The position numbers were made by a program, and so were the translations under genes. From contig NC_067478.1 of NCBI RefSeq assembly GCF_947179515.1, positions 806,001 to 870,000 on the forward strand: a stretch of 64,000 nucleotides of DNA, given 5' to 3'. The notes under the pieces were generated by a model. It did not search any database. It was not told the origin of the DNA and saw only the letters and a program-made list of their open reading frames with translations. This DNA is from Apodemus sylvaticus. Lineage: Eukaryota; Chordata; Mammalia; Rodentia; Muridae. Positions 1 through 10,821 of this stretch are shown here, piece after piece (the first letter of the stretch is position 1; each line of letters starts with the position of its first letter).

Positions 1-440
1 TATGCTGCAGTTTCTTATCGCTTCTGTGGACTCGGGCTGATTGGCAGAGTGATGCCAGCTGAGACAGACACGCATGCTGAGGCAAGACCCATGGAGGACT
101 CGTGATGCTTGGAAGGTATAAATAGGACCTGGCGGACAGGCATGGAGGCTGAGCGAGGCTTGCTTATAGAGCTAGCTGTGCAATGCTTATGGTGTTGCGT
201 CTTCTTCACCCGGCTGAGAGAGGTACAGCCGGAGAACTTCTCCTGGCCTCCCTCTGATCCCTCCTGCTGACTCAAGCCGAGGCTGAGGCCTGGCTGTCCA
301 TGCTGGGTGGTGTCACCACTGCTGACTCCTGTTTGCTATCCTTACTTTACCCAACTGACTTCTGATATCCAGGAAATGTTGGATCGAGCTGCTGCTGCTG
401 CTGCCCTGTGAAATAAACTGCCAATTTCCAGACAACACAG
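1..440 (+). mobile_element. LTR-like repeat with TATA box and poly(A) signal
   Basis: A GC-richer block with TATAAATA at 117-124 and AATAAA at 412-417, about 295 bases apart, as in a solitary LTR read on the plus strand. It resembles repeats I have seen in rodent genomes, but I cannot name the family. The left end may lie outside the window. Confidence 0.5.
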
Positions 441-1919
441 ATGTGAGTTACTCCAAAGAACCATTTCTAAACAGGTCCACTTCCCCCATATCCTTTCTTT
501 TCCACTACCTCTGGTGGGTGATGGGCTACAAGGGAGGTTAAAGCATTTAAGAACCATTATTAAAAATAAGGTTTAAAAAATTCAAAGTTACACGAGCCAG
601 ACATGCCAGTGGAGAAAAGGGAGGGACATCAGTGATCATGGAAGTCAATTCCCAGAATTCGAAGCATGCACTATACTTTTTCTTATAAAACAAACAAAGA
701 AACAAACAAAAAACCTGCACCAAGTTTGCCAAGCAAAATTCCTATACATTTAGCCAGTACATCAGTAATCCCATCAGCCAAGCCAGAGGTCAGGGAGGTG
801 CCCTCTGACGCACCTCCCACCTGCTTCTCTGAGATGGTTCCTCTTCTTCACTGGCTCTCATTGCTCTGTCCTCTTTTATCATTTTCTCCTACAACTACTG
901 CGATCAGCTGACCCCCCGGTGAACACTCTGTCCCTCAAGCTTTACCTTGTCCACTTGAGTCAGCTTCTTACAGCTCCTTGGGGTTGTCTTCTCCTCCCAA
1001 AAGGACCACCTAAAGTCATCGAACTCAAGGACCAGCCGTCTGCTCAGTTAAGAAAACTCTACAAGTACTGCATCTTTCCATAGTGTTAAGGATATATCTG
1101 GGACTAGATTCCTTTATTTGGTTATTTTATGTCACCAGGAATTGAACCTGTGCACAGACTAAACAACCGAGATACATTCCTGGCCATGGGACCAGATTCT
1201 TGGTTGTTTATGGCAAATCAGGAGCCAGTTTTCAGAAACCAACTTAGTAAAAGCTAGAGTTCGAATGGTAAAATTTAAACTGAAAGTGACAGACTAAGTC
1301 CCCTGTCCTATCACGATCCTTATGGTCACTACTTTGACACTTACTGCTCTGGAATCCTGATAATGAAGGGAAGAGTAAGCCAGCTGGCAATGGTAAGCAG
1401 TGACAAGAGCTGAGGCTGAAGTAAAACCCGCAGGCTGCAGGAGAAAGAGGAGGCATGGGCTGGGCTGACAGCAGGCATGGGTGTACAGCAGGGAGGGGTT
1501 CATAGCAGATGTGAGAAAACTGCACTGCACGCCATACACCACACTGGTCTGTATGTGACCATACAATGTCACAAGACAAAATCAGAGTCTTGATGTACTA
1601 ACTTAACTGACTTACAGACTGAATGAATTCAGACTGACTGAAGTGACATTTCTATTCTGAAGGTCAGAACTGGAGAAGCTCAATGCCAAGTACAGTATTC
1701 CGCAAGGAACTGCTTCAGGATTACTGGGGGGGAGGGGGGAGGGGGCAGGGTGCGTGTCAGGAGCTCTTCCAGATGGAAGGTTACAAATGTCTTTCAGTTT
1801 GTCAAAATGAAATGACTGAGCCAGTCTGGTGCACTAGCACCAAAGTGGTCTCAAACATGTGGCTGGTCACATGCACTCAGATACTGTGGAGGTTTAAAGA
1901 AGGATGATTCCCACAGGCT

Positions 1920-2320
1920 TGTAGATTTAAATGTTTGGTCTCCAGCTGTAGAACTGTCTGGGAAGGCTTAGGAGGTGAGGCTTTGTTGGAGGATATATTG
2001 TCATTGGTGGTGGACTTTAAGGTTTTAAAAGCCCATGCCATGGTCAGTTAGCATTCTCATTCACAGTCTCTCTCTCTCCCTCCCCCCCCTCTCTTTTTCT
2101 CCCTCCCTCCTTCCTCCTTCCCTCTCTCCCTCCCTCTCCCTCTCTCTCCCTCTCTGCGTCTGGATCAGGATATAAGTTCTCAGCTACTGTTCTAGCATTA
2201 TGTTCCCTTCTATCCAGTCATGAACTCATTGTCTGAAACTGGAAGCCCAATGAATAAGCTCTTCTATAAATTGTCTTTGTCACAGTGTCTTAGCACAGCA
2301 ATAGAAAAGTAACTAAGATA
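1920..2320 (+). mobile_element. MaLR-type LTR, diverged, with internal CT expansion
   Basis: The order of TTGTTGGAGGA, TGGGCTTTAAGG-like text and the terminal part with TGTCTTAGCACAGCAATAGAAAAGTAACTAA follows the MT/ORR LTR pattern. A CT-rich tract of about 90 bases (2068-2158) interrupts it. Confidence 0.5.
2068..2158 (+). repeat. CT-rich polypyrimidine tract
   Basis: Almost pure C and T with mixed CT, CCT and CCCT units. Confidence 0.85.
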
Positions 2321-2840
2321 GATATTCTTCAGTTTATCATGTGAAGGTACTTTGAATTTATGGTGTCCTTCATCTCAGGGACTGTAATCTTTTATAACTT
2401 ATTAGTTCATTAATTATTAAAATTACTTTATTATGTAGTCCCAAATGAACTATGAGATGGGGGAAATGTATGAGCTGGTTACTTAAATAGTATTTAGTTT
2501 TTCAATATTTACTTTTCAATCATCATGGCCTCAAGGAATCTTAAATTACTCAAAAGTGTAAAAACTGAATTTTCCCTTCAAAAAGTTGAATTCTTTCTTT
2601 TCTTCTTGTTCTTCTTCCACCTCTTCCTTCAGCAGAGTAAAGGAAAAAAAAACAATTTATCTGGATTTTGTAGTCTCTGGGTATGGTTATAAGGGTGTTT
2701 CCAGAAGGATTTAACAGAGCGAGCGGGTAAGACTCACCCTGAATGTGTATGGCATCTTTGCATTAGCTTGGGGCCTGAACTGCATGAAAAGGAGAAGGCA
2801 GCCTGAACAGCACCTTTCACCTTTCTCTCTGCTTCCTAAC

Positions 2841-3153
2841 TGTCTAAGTCAGTGTTCTGTTGCTGTGAAGAGACACCATGACCATGGCAACTCTTATAAA
2901 ATAAAGCATTTCATTGAGACTTGCTTTCAGTTTCAGAGGTTTAGTTCATTATCATCACGGCAGAAAGGAGCACGGTGGCAGGCAAGAGTGGTGACAGAGA
3001 AGTAGCTGAGAGCTACATACATCCTTATCTGCAGGCGGAGAGAAAAGATACTGGGTTTAGCATGGGCGGTTGAAACCTCAAAGCCCACCCCAAGTGACAC
3101 ACTTCTTCCAACAAAGCCACACCTCCTGAGCCTTTCAAATAGTCCCACTCAAT
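2841..3153 (-). mobile_element. MT-type MaLR LTR, antisense
   Basis: Shows GCTGTGAAGAGACACCATG, a TTTCAGAGG-TTAGTTCATTAT block and the ACACTTCTTCCAAC-AAAGCCACACC block, which is the reverse complement of an MT LTR. It is in the same direction as Lars2. The same family recurs at 8.42 kb (plus) and 49.89 kb (minus). Confidence 0.7.
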
Positions 3154-3240
3154 CCCACACTCAGGAGGATCTGAGTTCCAGGCCAGCCTGGTCTACAGAG
3201 TGAGTTCCAGGACCACAGAGAAACCCTGTCAGGAAAAAAT
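3154..3240 (+). repeat. B1 SINE, 3' part
   Basis: Contains GTTCCAGGCCAGCCTGG and the end of a B1, ACAGAGAAACCCTGTC. The left half is missing. Confidence 0.65.
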
Positions 3241-4390
3241 CAAAAATAGTGTTACTCCCCAGTGATCAAGCATTCATGAGACATGGGCACAGAGGCCTTA
3301 AAGGGACACATGGGATTTTAACTTGCATCTTTTCTCTATTTTGATATATAACAAAAAAGGTGGAGACAAGTGGTAAGACCTGCCTTGTACTGGGACGTCT
3401 TCTGCCCTAAGCCCAGAGGTGCTTACACTCAGGACTGTGAAAAGCCTATGTCTAACCCAGGAGGCTGGGCCCCCAGCAGGCTCGTAGCTAGGGCAGGTGA
3501 CTAAGTTGCCCTCAGTGCACTCAGGAAACAATCACTGTCTGGAGCAGAAGTAAATTGTCATGACACTGCCTCTCCAGTCTACATCATCCAAAGCAGTTTG
3601 CGACCTCAATAATTCAGATGTGAGATCCAGATTAAAGTTAACAGTGTAAGACGCATAAGGATGAGATTTTCGCAGAAAATTTTAAGCCTTCACCAGAGAC
3701 CTACTTCTAGTCAATAAGGTCTTCCTTTAGACCTCCAGGTTCTATACCTCAAAATCCCTCTCTGGGTAGTTGCAACTTTATGTTTAATCAAAGGTGTGTG
3801 GTCCTCCCTTTGGCACAGAAAAGGCCAGGAGTCTCAGTGATAGATTCATTGCCAGAGTTCTTTTTATAATTTTGAATGTTTTGAAATTTTAGTACATTTA
3901 ATAATTTTTAGGGATAAGTGTGTGGGGGGGGGTCACAATATGTGTGTGAGCGTAAGTCAAAGGACTGTGGGGTTGGGGTCTGCTCCCTCCTTCCACCATG
4001 TGGGAACTCAGGGTTGACAAAAATAAGCACTTTAACCACTGTGCCATCTCAGCATTCCTTTTTAGTAGTTTTATTTCTTAAAGGAATTAAAAACTCAGGA
4101 GATGATTCTCTCCCCCATCAGAAGAGAGTTTTAAACTGACACTAAACCAAAACTAAAGAACTGAGCTTCTGGGCAATCTTTGGAAGGGCCTAAGGGAAAC
4201 TCAGGACAATCAATCTAATGTTCCAGAACTGTTTTACCTCAGGTTTTAAGATTTTAAAAACAGTAAAAATTACAGCTAAGGTGAAGAACAGATGATAAAA
4301 ATAGAAAACACAGGAAGTGTGTGGGTCTAGTGAACTACTATCCAGCTGAAGGAGGTACCCTCATAGTCTGTGCTACATACCATAGCTTAC

Positions 4391-4550
4391 CTCTGCCAGG
4401 GACTAGTGCCTTCTGCAAGGCTTTCTTCAGAGAGCTGCAGCCGTGTAGAAGCCCGTGGCTAGGAGAGATGGCCACATGGGAGATGCCATAGATGGCCTCA
4501 GGGGTGGCTGTATATGCTGTCAGTTTCTCTCCAGTGTCTTGTCCATCAAC
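4391..4550 (-). CDS. Lars2: Lars2 coding exon 8 (start of CP1 editing domain)
   Basis: The exon is 160 nt, enters in phase 0 and leaves after one base of the next codon. It encodes residues 286-338. It carries the threonine-rich editing-site strand. Bacterial LeuRS has TTRPDT here; this gene has TATPEA (residues 299-304), followed by IYGISHVAISPSH. Human mitochondrial LeuRS shows the same change and has been reported to lack normal editing, so the rodent enzyme is inferred to share that property. The exon ends LVPGR plus G before GTAAGC at 4390. The next exon is outside the window. Confidence 0.96.
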
Positions 4551-4880
4551 CTGGCAGATGAAACATGATATTTTATTTTCAGTCCTCATCTTCCTAAGTT
4601 CTGGGGCTCCCCATGCCACACAAACAGCCATGGCAGCTTCTGACCACAGGACCAGGAATGTGTGCAGAAACAGAATGGAGAATCCTTGGTCAGTCTCCAC
4701 TCCTGCACTCAGCACCAGGCACTCCAAGATGAAGATAGAGAAAGCATGCTCAGAAAGATGCCTTCCCAGTTCTCTTTCTGCTTGTCAGTGCTGCGGTCTG
4801 GTGCAGAGCTGCTGTGTATTCAGAGTTCCAAAATACAAACGAGATCTGTGGGCATGAATGCTGTGCCAGTGTCTTATCAC
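4551..4880 (-). other. Lars2: Intron 8 of Lars2, 330 bp
   Basis: The smallest intron in the window, donor GTGATA and acceptor CATCTGCCAG. I see no repeat or conserved element in it. Translation can run through parts of it in several frames, but the splice sites and exon homology show it is not coding. Confidence 0.93.
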
Positions 4881-4988
4881 CTTTAATGTGAAGTCCAGGT
4901 GGCAGCCCACACAGTCCCCAATCCAGTGGGCCTGCATGCCTTTTATTCCGTACCACTCTGGGAGGTCTGCCAATGCATCCTGCATGGC
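4881..4988 (-). CDS. Lars2: Lars2 coding exon 7
   Basis: The exon is 108 nt, phase 0 at both ends, and encodes residues 250-285. It reads AMQDALADLPEWYGIKGMQ and then HWIGDCVGCHLDFTLK. The WIG-x-x-x-G block is the conserved hinge where the catalytic domain passes into the CP1 editing insertion in LeuRS. The acceptor is CCCCAG at 4990-4989. The donor GTGATA at 4880 has no G at +5. The following intron is only 330 bp. Near-identity to mammalian LARS2 makes the call secure. Confidence 0.96.
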
Positions 4989-5497
4989 CTGGGGAAAGAA
5001 AAAAAGAAAAGAACAGAAAAGTAGCAAAGGTCCTATGACAACAAATGGTGTGGGGCTTGAGGAAGAAAAGGTGGAGACATGGAAGAAAGTTCTGGATGTT
5101 AGACTTCCTCAACACTCTCTCATTCTGCTGTCTTAGTCGAGGTAGCAAAGCACAACAGACACTCAATTCACAACATACCTAAGCAAGATCTAAGTGACCG
5201 ACCTCTGATAAAGGTCTCATGGACGAAAGCTAGTAGACAAAGACCTCAATTTACATCTTTGCTGTATGTATTTATAGCTTCTCTCTCTAAGTCTGGGGGT
5301 CAAAAGGAGTTACAGATCTGCAGATGAGCTCCACCTCCTCCACCTCTCCCCATCTCTCTCTGCCATAGAACTTTCCAGCTGACTGCTTCCAATTCCCACA
5401 GAATTTTGTATCACCCTCCCCAGAATCACTGGGCCATTCCTCCTTCTCTCCTTTTCCCTTCCTTATTCTTCCTGTTCCTGCTCTAACTCTTCAAGTG

Positions 5498-5500
<3 letters not shown>

Positions 5501-5549
<49 letters not shown>

Positions 5550-5593
5550 GTGTGTGTGTGTGTGTGTATGTGTGTGTGTGTGTGTGTGTGTGT
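5501..5593 (+). repeat. (CT)n-(GT)n compound microsatellite
   Basis: About 47 bases of CT followed by about 45 bases of GT with one interruption. Confidence 0.95.
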
Positions 5594-8018
5594 CTGTGAT
5601 TTTGATAGAGGGTCTTACACAGCCCAGGCTAACCTTGAAATTCCAGTCTTCCTGCTTCCCCTTACAGTGCTGATCTTGCATGCTTGGCATATTGGCAGCC
5701 AATGGTTTTGATTTATTTATTTTTCTTCACAGATTGCATGCCAGGGATGGGAAAGCTCCTGGTGGAGGTGCTTAGCTTCAAACATTCAGATGGAAATGAG
5801 GCCCAAACATTAAACTAGGAAGAAATATGAATGTTTTCACGTGCTAATTCTAGATAGGTGCTTGCCTAAATCTACGCAAATTTATGAATATTTTTACAAA
5901 ATAAAATAACTTTTTTAATTGGCCAATGAAACCAATACCTTGAAGCACCAAACAAGCTCTTTTCAGTTCTGGGTGACACTCACTCAGCTTTTGCTAGCCA
6001 CAGCTGTCTATACGCTTTGTGGGGGCTGCAATTACGGAGCCATTGGGCAGCGGTTCTGGTCTCATCTACCCACGGCAACTAGTGCAGGCAGCTCCTCCCC
6101 ATCCCTGCCAACCACAGGTATAGAAGATCTCTTGGCTCACAGCATACAGAAGTTTGAGGGAACACTACGTTTTTAGACTTTTTTTTATAAAGCGGTATGA
6201 AATCCTGAGGAAACAGGTTTGGTGGAACATACGTTGAAGGCTAAGGCAAGATGAACTAGAGTTCAAGAGACCCTGTGCACAAATACACACAAACAAAAGT
6301 GTCTACAAAAAACCCCATAGCTCTCATCTCTCAAGGGAGAAGAGATGGTTTCTTCTGGAGTAGAACCAGAAACAGAGATTCAGGTTATGTCAAATCCCAT
6401 GTTCCAGTGTGGTAACATTTTGATGACGTTTTTATAGCAACAGAACAGAAAGTCATAAATCGAGGCACTTCTTACAGGCACTGGTCCTAAGAGCAATGGG
6501 GCAGCTGCAGCAGAGTGAGAAGGGAGCTGCTTTAGGCCACACCCATTTGACAGAATTTGCAGCCCTTTGCTTGTTTGAATCTGGAGGCCTGTTCATTCAT
6601 TCCAAAGAAACGAACTCTATTTATACTCTGCCAAGGATTTACGTAATGGACACGAAGATGCCAGGTCAACTACAGAAAGGGCAATAAATGGCTACTAAGA
6701 GGGCTTGAGGTACCCCAAGAAAACTTGGGTCTGGATTTGCAACATCTTAACCTCTCTACAGGTCTGTTTTTAATCAGTGAATTAGCAGCTTTCATTCACA
6801 AAAAAAAAAAATAAATCTAGGGAAGCCCATGTCAGAGTTGGAGGAAAGCATCTCCCTCTACCCGACTCAATGGACCCTCAGGCACGGTGCAGTTTGGAAG
6901 CTATTTATTAACTATTCCCATTTAATAAGGGAAGTTAGCTAAAACTGATAACAGGAATGGGGCCTCCCACACAGCCGACTCCTTGCCTTGTACCTGGAAA
7001 AGCCCGTTCCCCACCTCCCGTCATGGGTGACATAGCACAGCTGCCCTGAGATACCACCCACACTGCTCTGCAGGTCTAGCTTGCACTGTCTTTTCTCCCA
7101 CTCAGCTCTCTTGTTAGCCAGTGGCTGAGTTCATGCTTGCCACTCACAGTGAACAACTCTGAAGGGCAGCTTGAGAGGAAGCAACAGAACACACTGCACA
7201 GCAGCCTTTAACAAAATAGTTTTCTGTTCCAGAGTTCTGTTTCCGAGTTCAGAGTCTTTAAACCCTGGAACAAAAGTGCATGAAAGGGCTCCTGGACAGA
7301 GCCTTGCTCCTAAACTGAGCAGATGGACACTTGGGGCAAACACAGAGCGCTGAGGATCCCTGTGGCAGAAAGCTCTCAAGCCGAGCCATATTTCAGTGCT
7401 CGTTCCTCCGCCACCTGGACTGCAGAAGCTAAAAAGCCATGTCCATTTTGTACTCTCCCTTAATGGTGAGGGTGGCCACGTGACACAAAACATGGATGTA
7501 ATTCTATGGGGTTGGAGGTTGTCTGAGAAAGCTCTTGCTTTCCAGATTGAAAAGGACTCATTTGTACTGCTCCTGTTGCTTCTATCTTGAATGGAGATGT
7601 GGTATCTGGAGCTGCAGTAACCATCTAGCAACCATAAGATCACAAGCACGAAGAAAAGGCCAAGAGGAACCCTGGAAGCCAAGTCTGTTCCCAGCAACTG
7701 TTTCTCATTATGAGGGGAAAGTAACTTCCTACTTGCTTAAACCACCACGACTTGGGTTTTCAGTTGCTTGCTACTGAAAGCATTCTTAGTTGATCCAATG
7801 TCTTATCCTTATATGCACAACAGGACTTCTTTACTAGTTCATGATAATTTCTATCATACCAGGTGTTCAGGATATCCCATCTCACCTAAGTGTAGATTCT
7901 ACATGCTGGGACCATTTGAGTCTAGATTCTGCAGGCTGGGATCATTGCAAAGCATTTGAACTGGCACCTGTAGCCATCCTGACCATTCCACAATGTTTTT
8001 ATGAAAGCACAGTTATGG

Positions 8019-8225
8019 GGGCAGATGAGATGGCTCCATGGTTACAAGTGCTTTCTGCTCTTGAGCAGACCTGGGTTCAGTTCCCAGCACCCACTTTGGA
8101 TGGCTCCCAACCAGGTGCAACTCCAGTTCCAAGGCATCCAGAACTTGTGGCCTCCTCAGGCACATGTACTCACATGCACAGAGCCACATACATACAGATG
8201 ATTTTTGAAAATGTTTAAATCTTTT
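8019..8225 (+). repeat. B3/B2-type SINE
   Basis: Has GATGAGATGGCTCCATGGTTA, the tRNA-derived B-box text GGGTTCAGTTCCCAGCACCC and a CA-rich tail ending in A-rich sequence. Confidence 0.7.
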
Positions 8226-8419
8226 CTTTAAAGGCTACCCCATAATTCTGATATCACTGCCTTCTTTACAATATTTCATGATTTCATATGGCTCTTATGC
8301 TGAAATCAAAATGTGTAAGAATTAATGCAGCCCCTAATTACCTCTGCAGACCTACTTTGAGTCTTCCCACATGGCTCTCAGTTTAACATACACATTCCAT
8401 CTCTTGCTTTTCACCCCCA

Positions 8420-8784
8420 TGTGGTGATTTGAATAAGAATGGCCCCTACCCTACAGATGTTCAAATACTCGTCCCCTAGGGAGTGACACTATTAGAAGGC
8501 GTGGCCTTGTTGGAGGAAGTGTGTCATTGTGTGGGTGGGCTTTGAGGTCTCATATCCTTAAGCTACATCCAGTGTGGTAGTTTCATTCTGCTGCCTGTGG
8601 ATCAAGATGTAGAACTCTCAGCTCCTTCTCCAGCAACCATGTCTGCCCGTGTGCTGCCATGCTTCCCACCATGATGATAATGGACTAAACCTCTAAAGGT
8701 AAGCAGCCCCAATTAAAATTATTTCCTTTATAAGAGCTGCTGTGGTCATGGTGTCTCTTCACAGCAATAGAAGCTCTGAGACAC
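8420..8784 (+). mobile_element. MT-type MaLR LTR, sense on plus strand
   Basis: The order TGTGGTGATTTGAATA, GGAGTGACACTATTAG, GGCCTTGTTGGAGGAAGTGT and GTCATGGTGTCTCTTCACAGC is that of an MT LTR. A run AGTGTGGTAGTTTCATTCTGC inside differs from the usual text. Confidence 0.75.
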
Positions 8785-9081
8785 CCATCACACATTCCTC
8801 ACTGCACAGAGTTGGCATTATATCTATTCCCTCTAACTTATCCCTCAACAGCCCAACACTGAAGCTTTTGATTCAGATGTACTCAGCTGGTCCAGATTCT
8901 CAGTCAGCTCAGTGTTAAAGGTGGGTGGCTTCTGCTCTCCAGAGATTCACAAATCACCTTTTCTTTTAAGTCCTATTCATTTATATAACAAATGCCTTCA
9001 TGTTATCAACTAACTTCAACTTCGGGGTCTATGTCCATTGGGTCACAGTATCTTGCTTTTTTAAAAGGTAGTAATTTTGCT

Positions 9082-9492
9082 TGTTTTCTTTTTCTTTTTT
9101 TTTTTTTTAATTCGATATATCTTTTATTTACATTTCAAATGATTTCCCCTTTTCTGGCCCCCCACTCCCCGAAAGTCCCATAAGCCCCCCTTCCCTCTCC
9201 CTGTTCTCCCACCCACCCCTTCCCACTTTCCTGTTCTGGTTTTGCCCTATACTGCTACACTGAGTCTTTCCAGAACAAGGGGCCACTCCTCCGTTCTTCT
9301 TGTACCTCATTTGATGTGTGGATTATGTTTTGGGTATTCCAGTTTTCTAGGTTAATATCCACTTATTAGTGAGTGCATACCATGATTGATCTTTTGAGAC
9401 TGGGTTATCTCACTTAGTATGATGTTCTCCAGCTCCATCCATTTGCCTAAGAATTTCATGAATTCATTGTTTCTAATGGCTGAATAGTATTT

Positions 9493-9547
<55 letters not shown>

Positions 9548-10661
9548 ATTTTTTGCATCCATTCTTCTGTTGAGGGATACCTGGGTTCTTTCCAGCTTCT
9601 GGCTATTATAAATAGGGCTGTTATGAACATAGTGGAGCATGTATATATTACATGCTGGGGAATCCTCTGGGTATATGCCCAGGAGTGGTATAGCAGGATC
9701 TTCCGGAAGTGACGTGCCCAGTTTTCTGAGGAACTGCCAGACTGATTTCCAGAGTGGTTGTACTAATTTGCAACCCCACCAGCAGTGGAGGAGTGTTCCT
9801 CTTTCTCCACATCCTCTCCAACACCTGTTGTCTCCTGAATTTTTAATCTTAGCCATTCTGACTGGTGTAAGGTGAAATCTCAGGGTTGTTTTGATTTGCA
9901 TTTCCCTAATGACTAATGAAATTCAGCATTTTTTAAGATGCTTCTCCGCCATCCGAAGTTCTTCAGGTGAAAATTCTTTGTTTAACTCTGTACCCCATTT
10001 TTTAATAGGGTTATTTGGTTTTCTGGGGTCTAACTTCTTGAGTTCTTTGTATATATTGGATATTAGCCCTCTATCTGATGTAGGGTTGGTGAAGATCTTT
10101 TCCCAATTTGTTGGTTGCCAATTTGTCCTTTTGATGGTGTCCTTTGCCTTGCAGAAACTTTGTAATTTTATGAGGTCCCATTTGTCAATTCTTGATCTTA
10201 GAGCATACGCTATTGGTGATCTGTAAAAAACCCAGGATAGCTAAAACTATTCTCAACAACAAAAGAAATTCTGGGGGAATCAGTATCCCCGACCTCAAGC
10301 AATACTACAAAGCAATAGTGTTAAAAACTGCATGGTATTGGTACAGTGACAGGCAGGCAGATCAATGGAACAGGATTGAAGATCCAGAAGTGAACCCACA
10401 CACCTATGGCCACTGGATTCTCGACAAAGGGGCTGAAAACATCCAATGGAAAAAAGATAGCCTTTTCAACAAATGGTGCTGGTTCAACTGGAGGTCAGCA
10501 TGCAGAAGAATGCGAATTGATCCATCCTTGTCTCCTTGTACTAAGCTCAACTCCAAATGGATCAAGGACCTACACATAAAGCCAGACACTCTGAAGCTAA
10601 TAGAAAAGAAACTGGGGAAGACCCTTGAGGACATCAGTACAGGGGGAATGTTTTGTTTTTC
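9082..10661 (-). mobile_element. LINE-1 insertion with inverted 5' part (twin priming)
   Basis: Two adjoining pieces of L1 lie in opposite orientation. From about 9095 to 10222 the L1 is antisense: a poly(T) start, 3' UTR, then the end of ORF2. From about 10226 to 10648 L1 ORF2 is on the plus strand. In the L1 consensus the plus-strand piece lies immediately upstream of the other, with roughly 15-20 bases missing at the join. The flanks TGTTTTCTTTTTC (9082-9094) and TGTTTTGTTTTTC (10649-10661) match in 12 of 13 bases and are a likely target-site duplication. The element is dead. Confidence 0.85.
9499..9544 (+). repeat. (TA)n microsatellite inside the L1
   Basis: About 23 TA units at the place where L1 normally has a few TATA repeats near the end of ORF2. 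Confidence 0.95.
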
Positions 10662-10821
10662 AAGACAGAATTTCTTTGTCTTGATAGCCTTTATCTTGTA
10701 TAGTCTTAGCTGTCCTAGAACTAGCTCTGTAGACCAGGCTTGCCTTGAACTCACAGAGGTCTGCCTGCTTCCACCTCCCTGAGTGCTAAGATTAAAGGTG
10801 TGCACCATCACCACTGGGCAA
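10655..10821 (-). repeat. B1 SINE, antisense
   Basis: Reverse complement of B1, with TCAAGACAGAATTTCTTTG, GACCAGGCTTGCCTTGAACT and ATTAAAGGTGTGCACCA. The L1 at 9.08 kb ends at its T-rich edge. Confidence 0.8.

Larger units (their letters stand above)
1..4390 (-). other. Lars2: Intron 9 of Lars2, partial
   Basis: Donor GTAAGC at the right end; the acceptor lies beyond base 1. It contains an LTR-like repeat at the left edge, MaLR-type LTR sequence at about 1.92-2.32 and 2.84-3.15 kb, a CT-rich tract and small SINE remnants. Stretches 440-1120, 1200-1900 and 3.24-3.9 kb show nothing I recognise. Confidence 0.85.

Noticed and set aside
4551..4727. Upstream extension of coding exon 8
   Set aside because: The open frame continues upstream, but homology begins exactly after the CATCTGCCAG acceptor, and exon 7 joins there in phase.
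5463..5702. 79-codon minus-strand open frame
   Set aside because: Made of His-Thr and Glu-Arg runs from the CT/GT microsatellite.
10192..10782. 196-codon open frame with reverse-transcriptase-like text
   Set aside because: It is the inverted L1 ORF2 piece running into a B1; not a gene.
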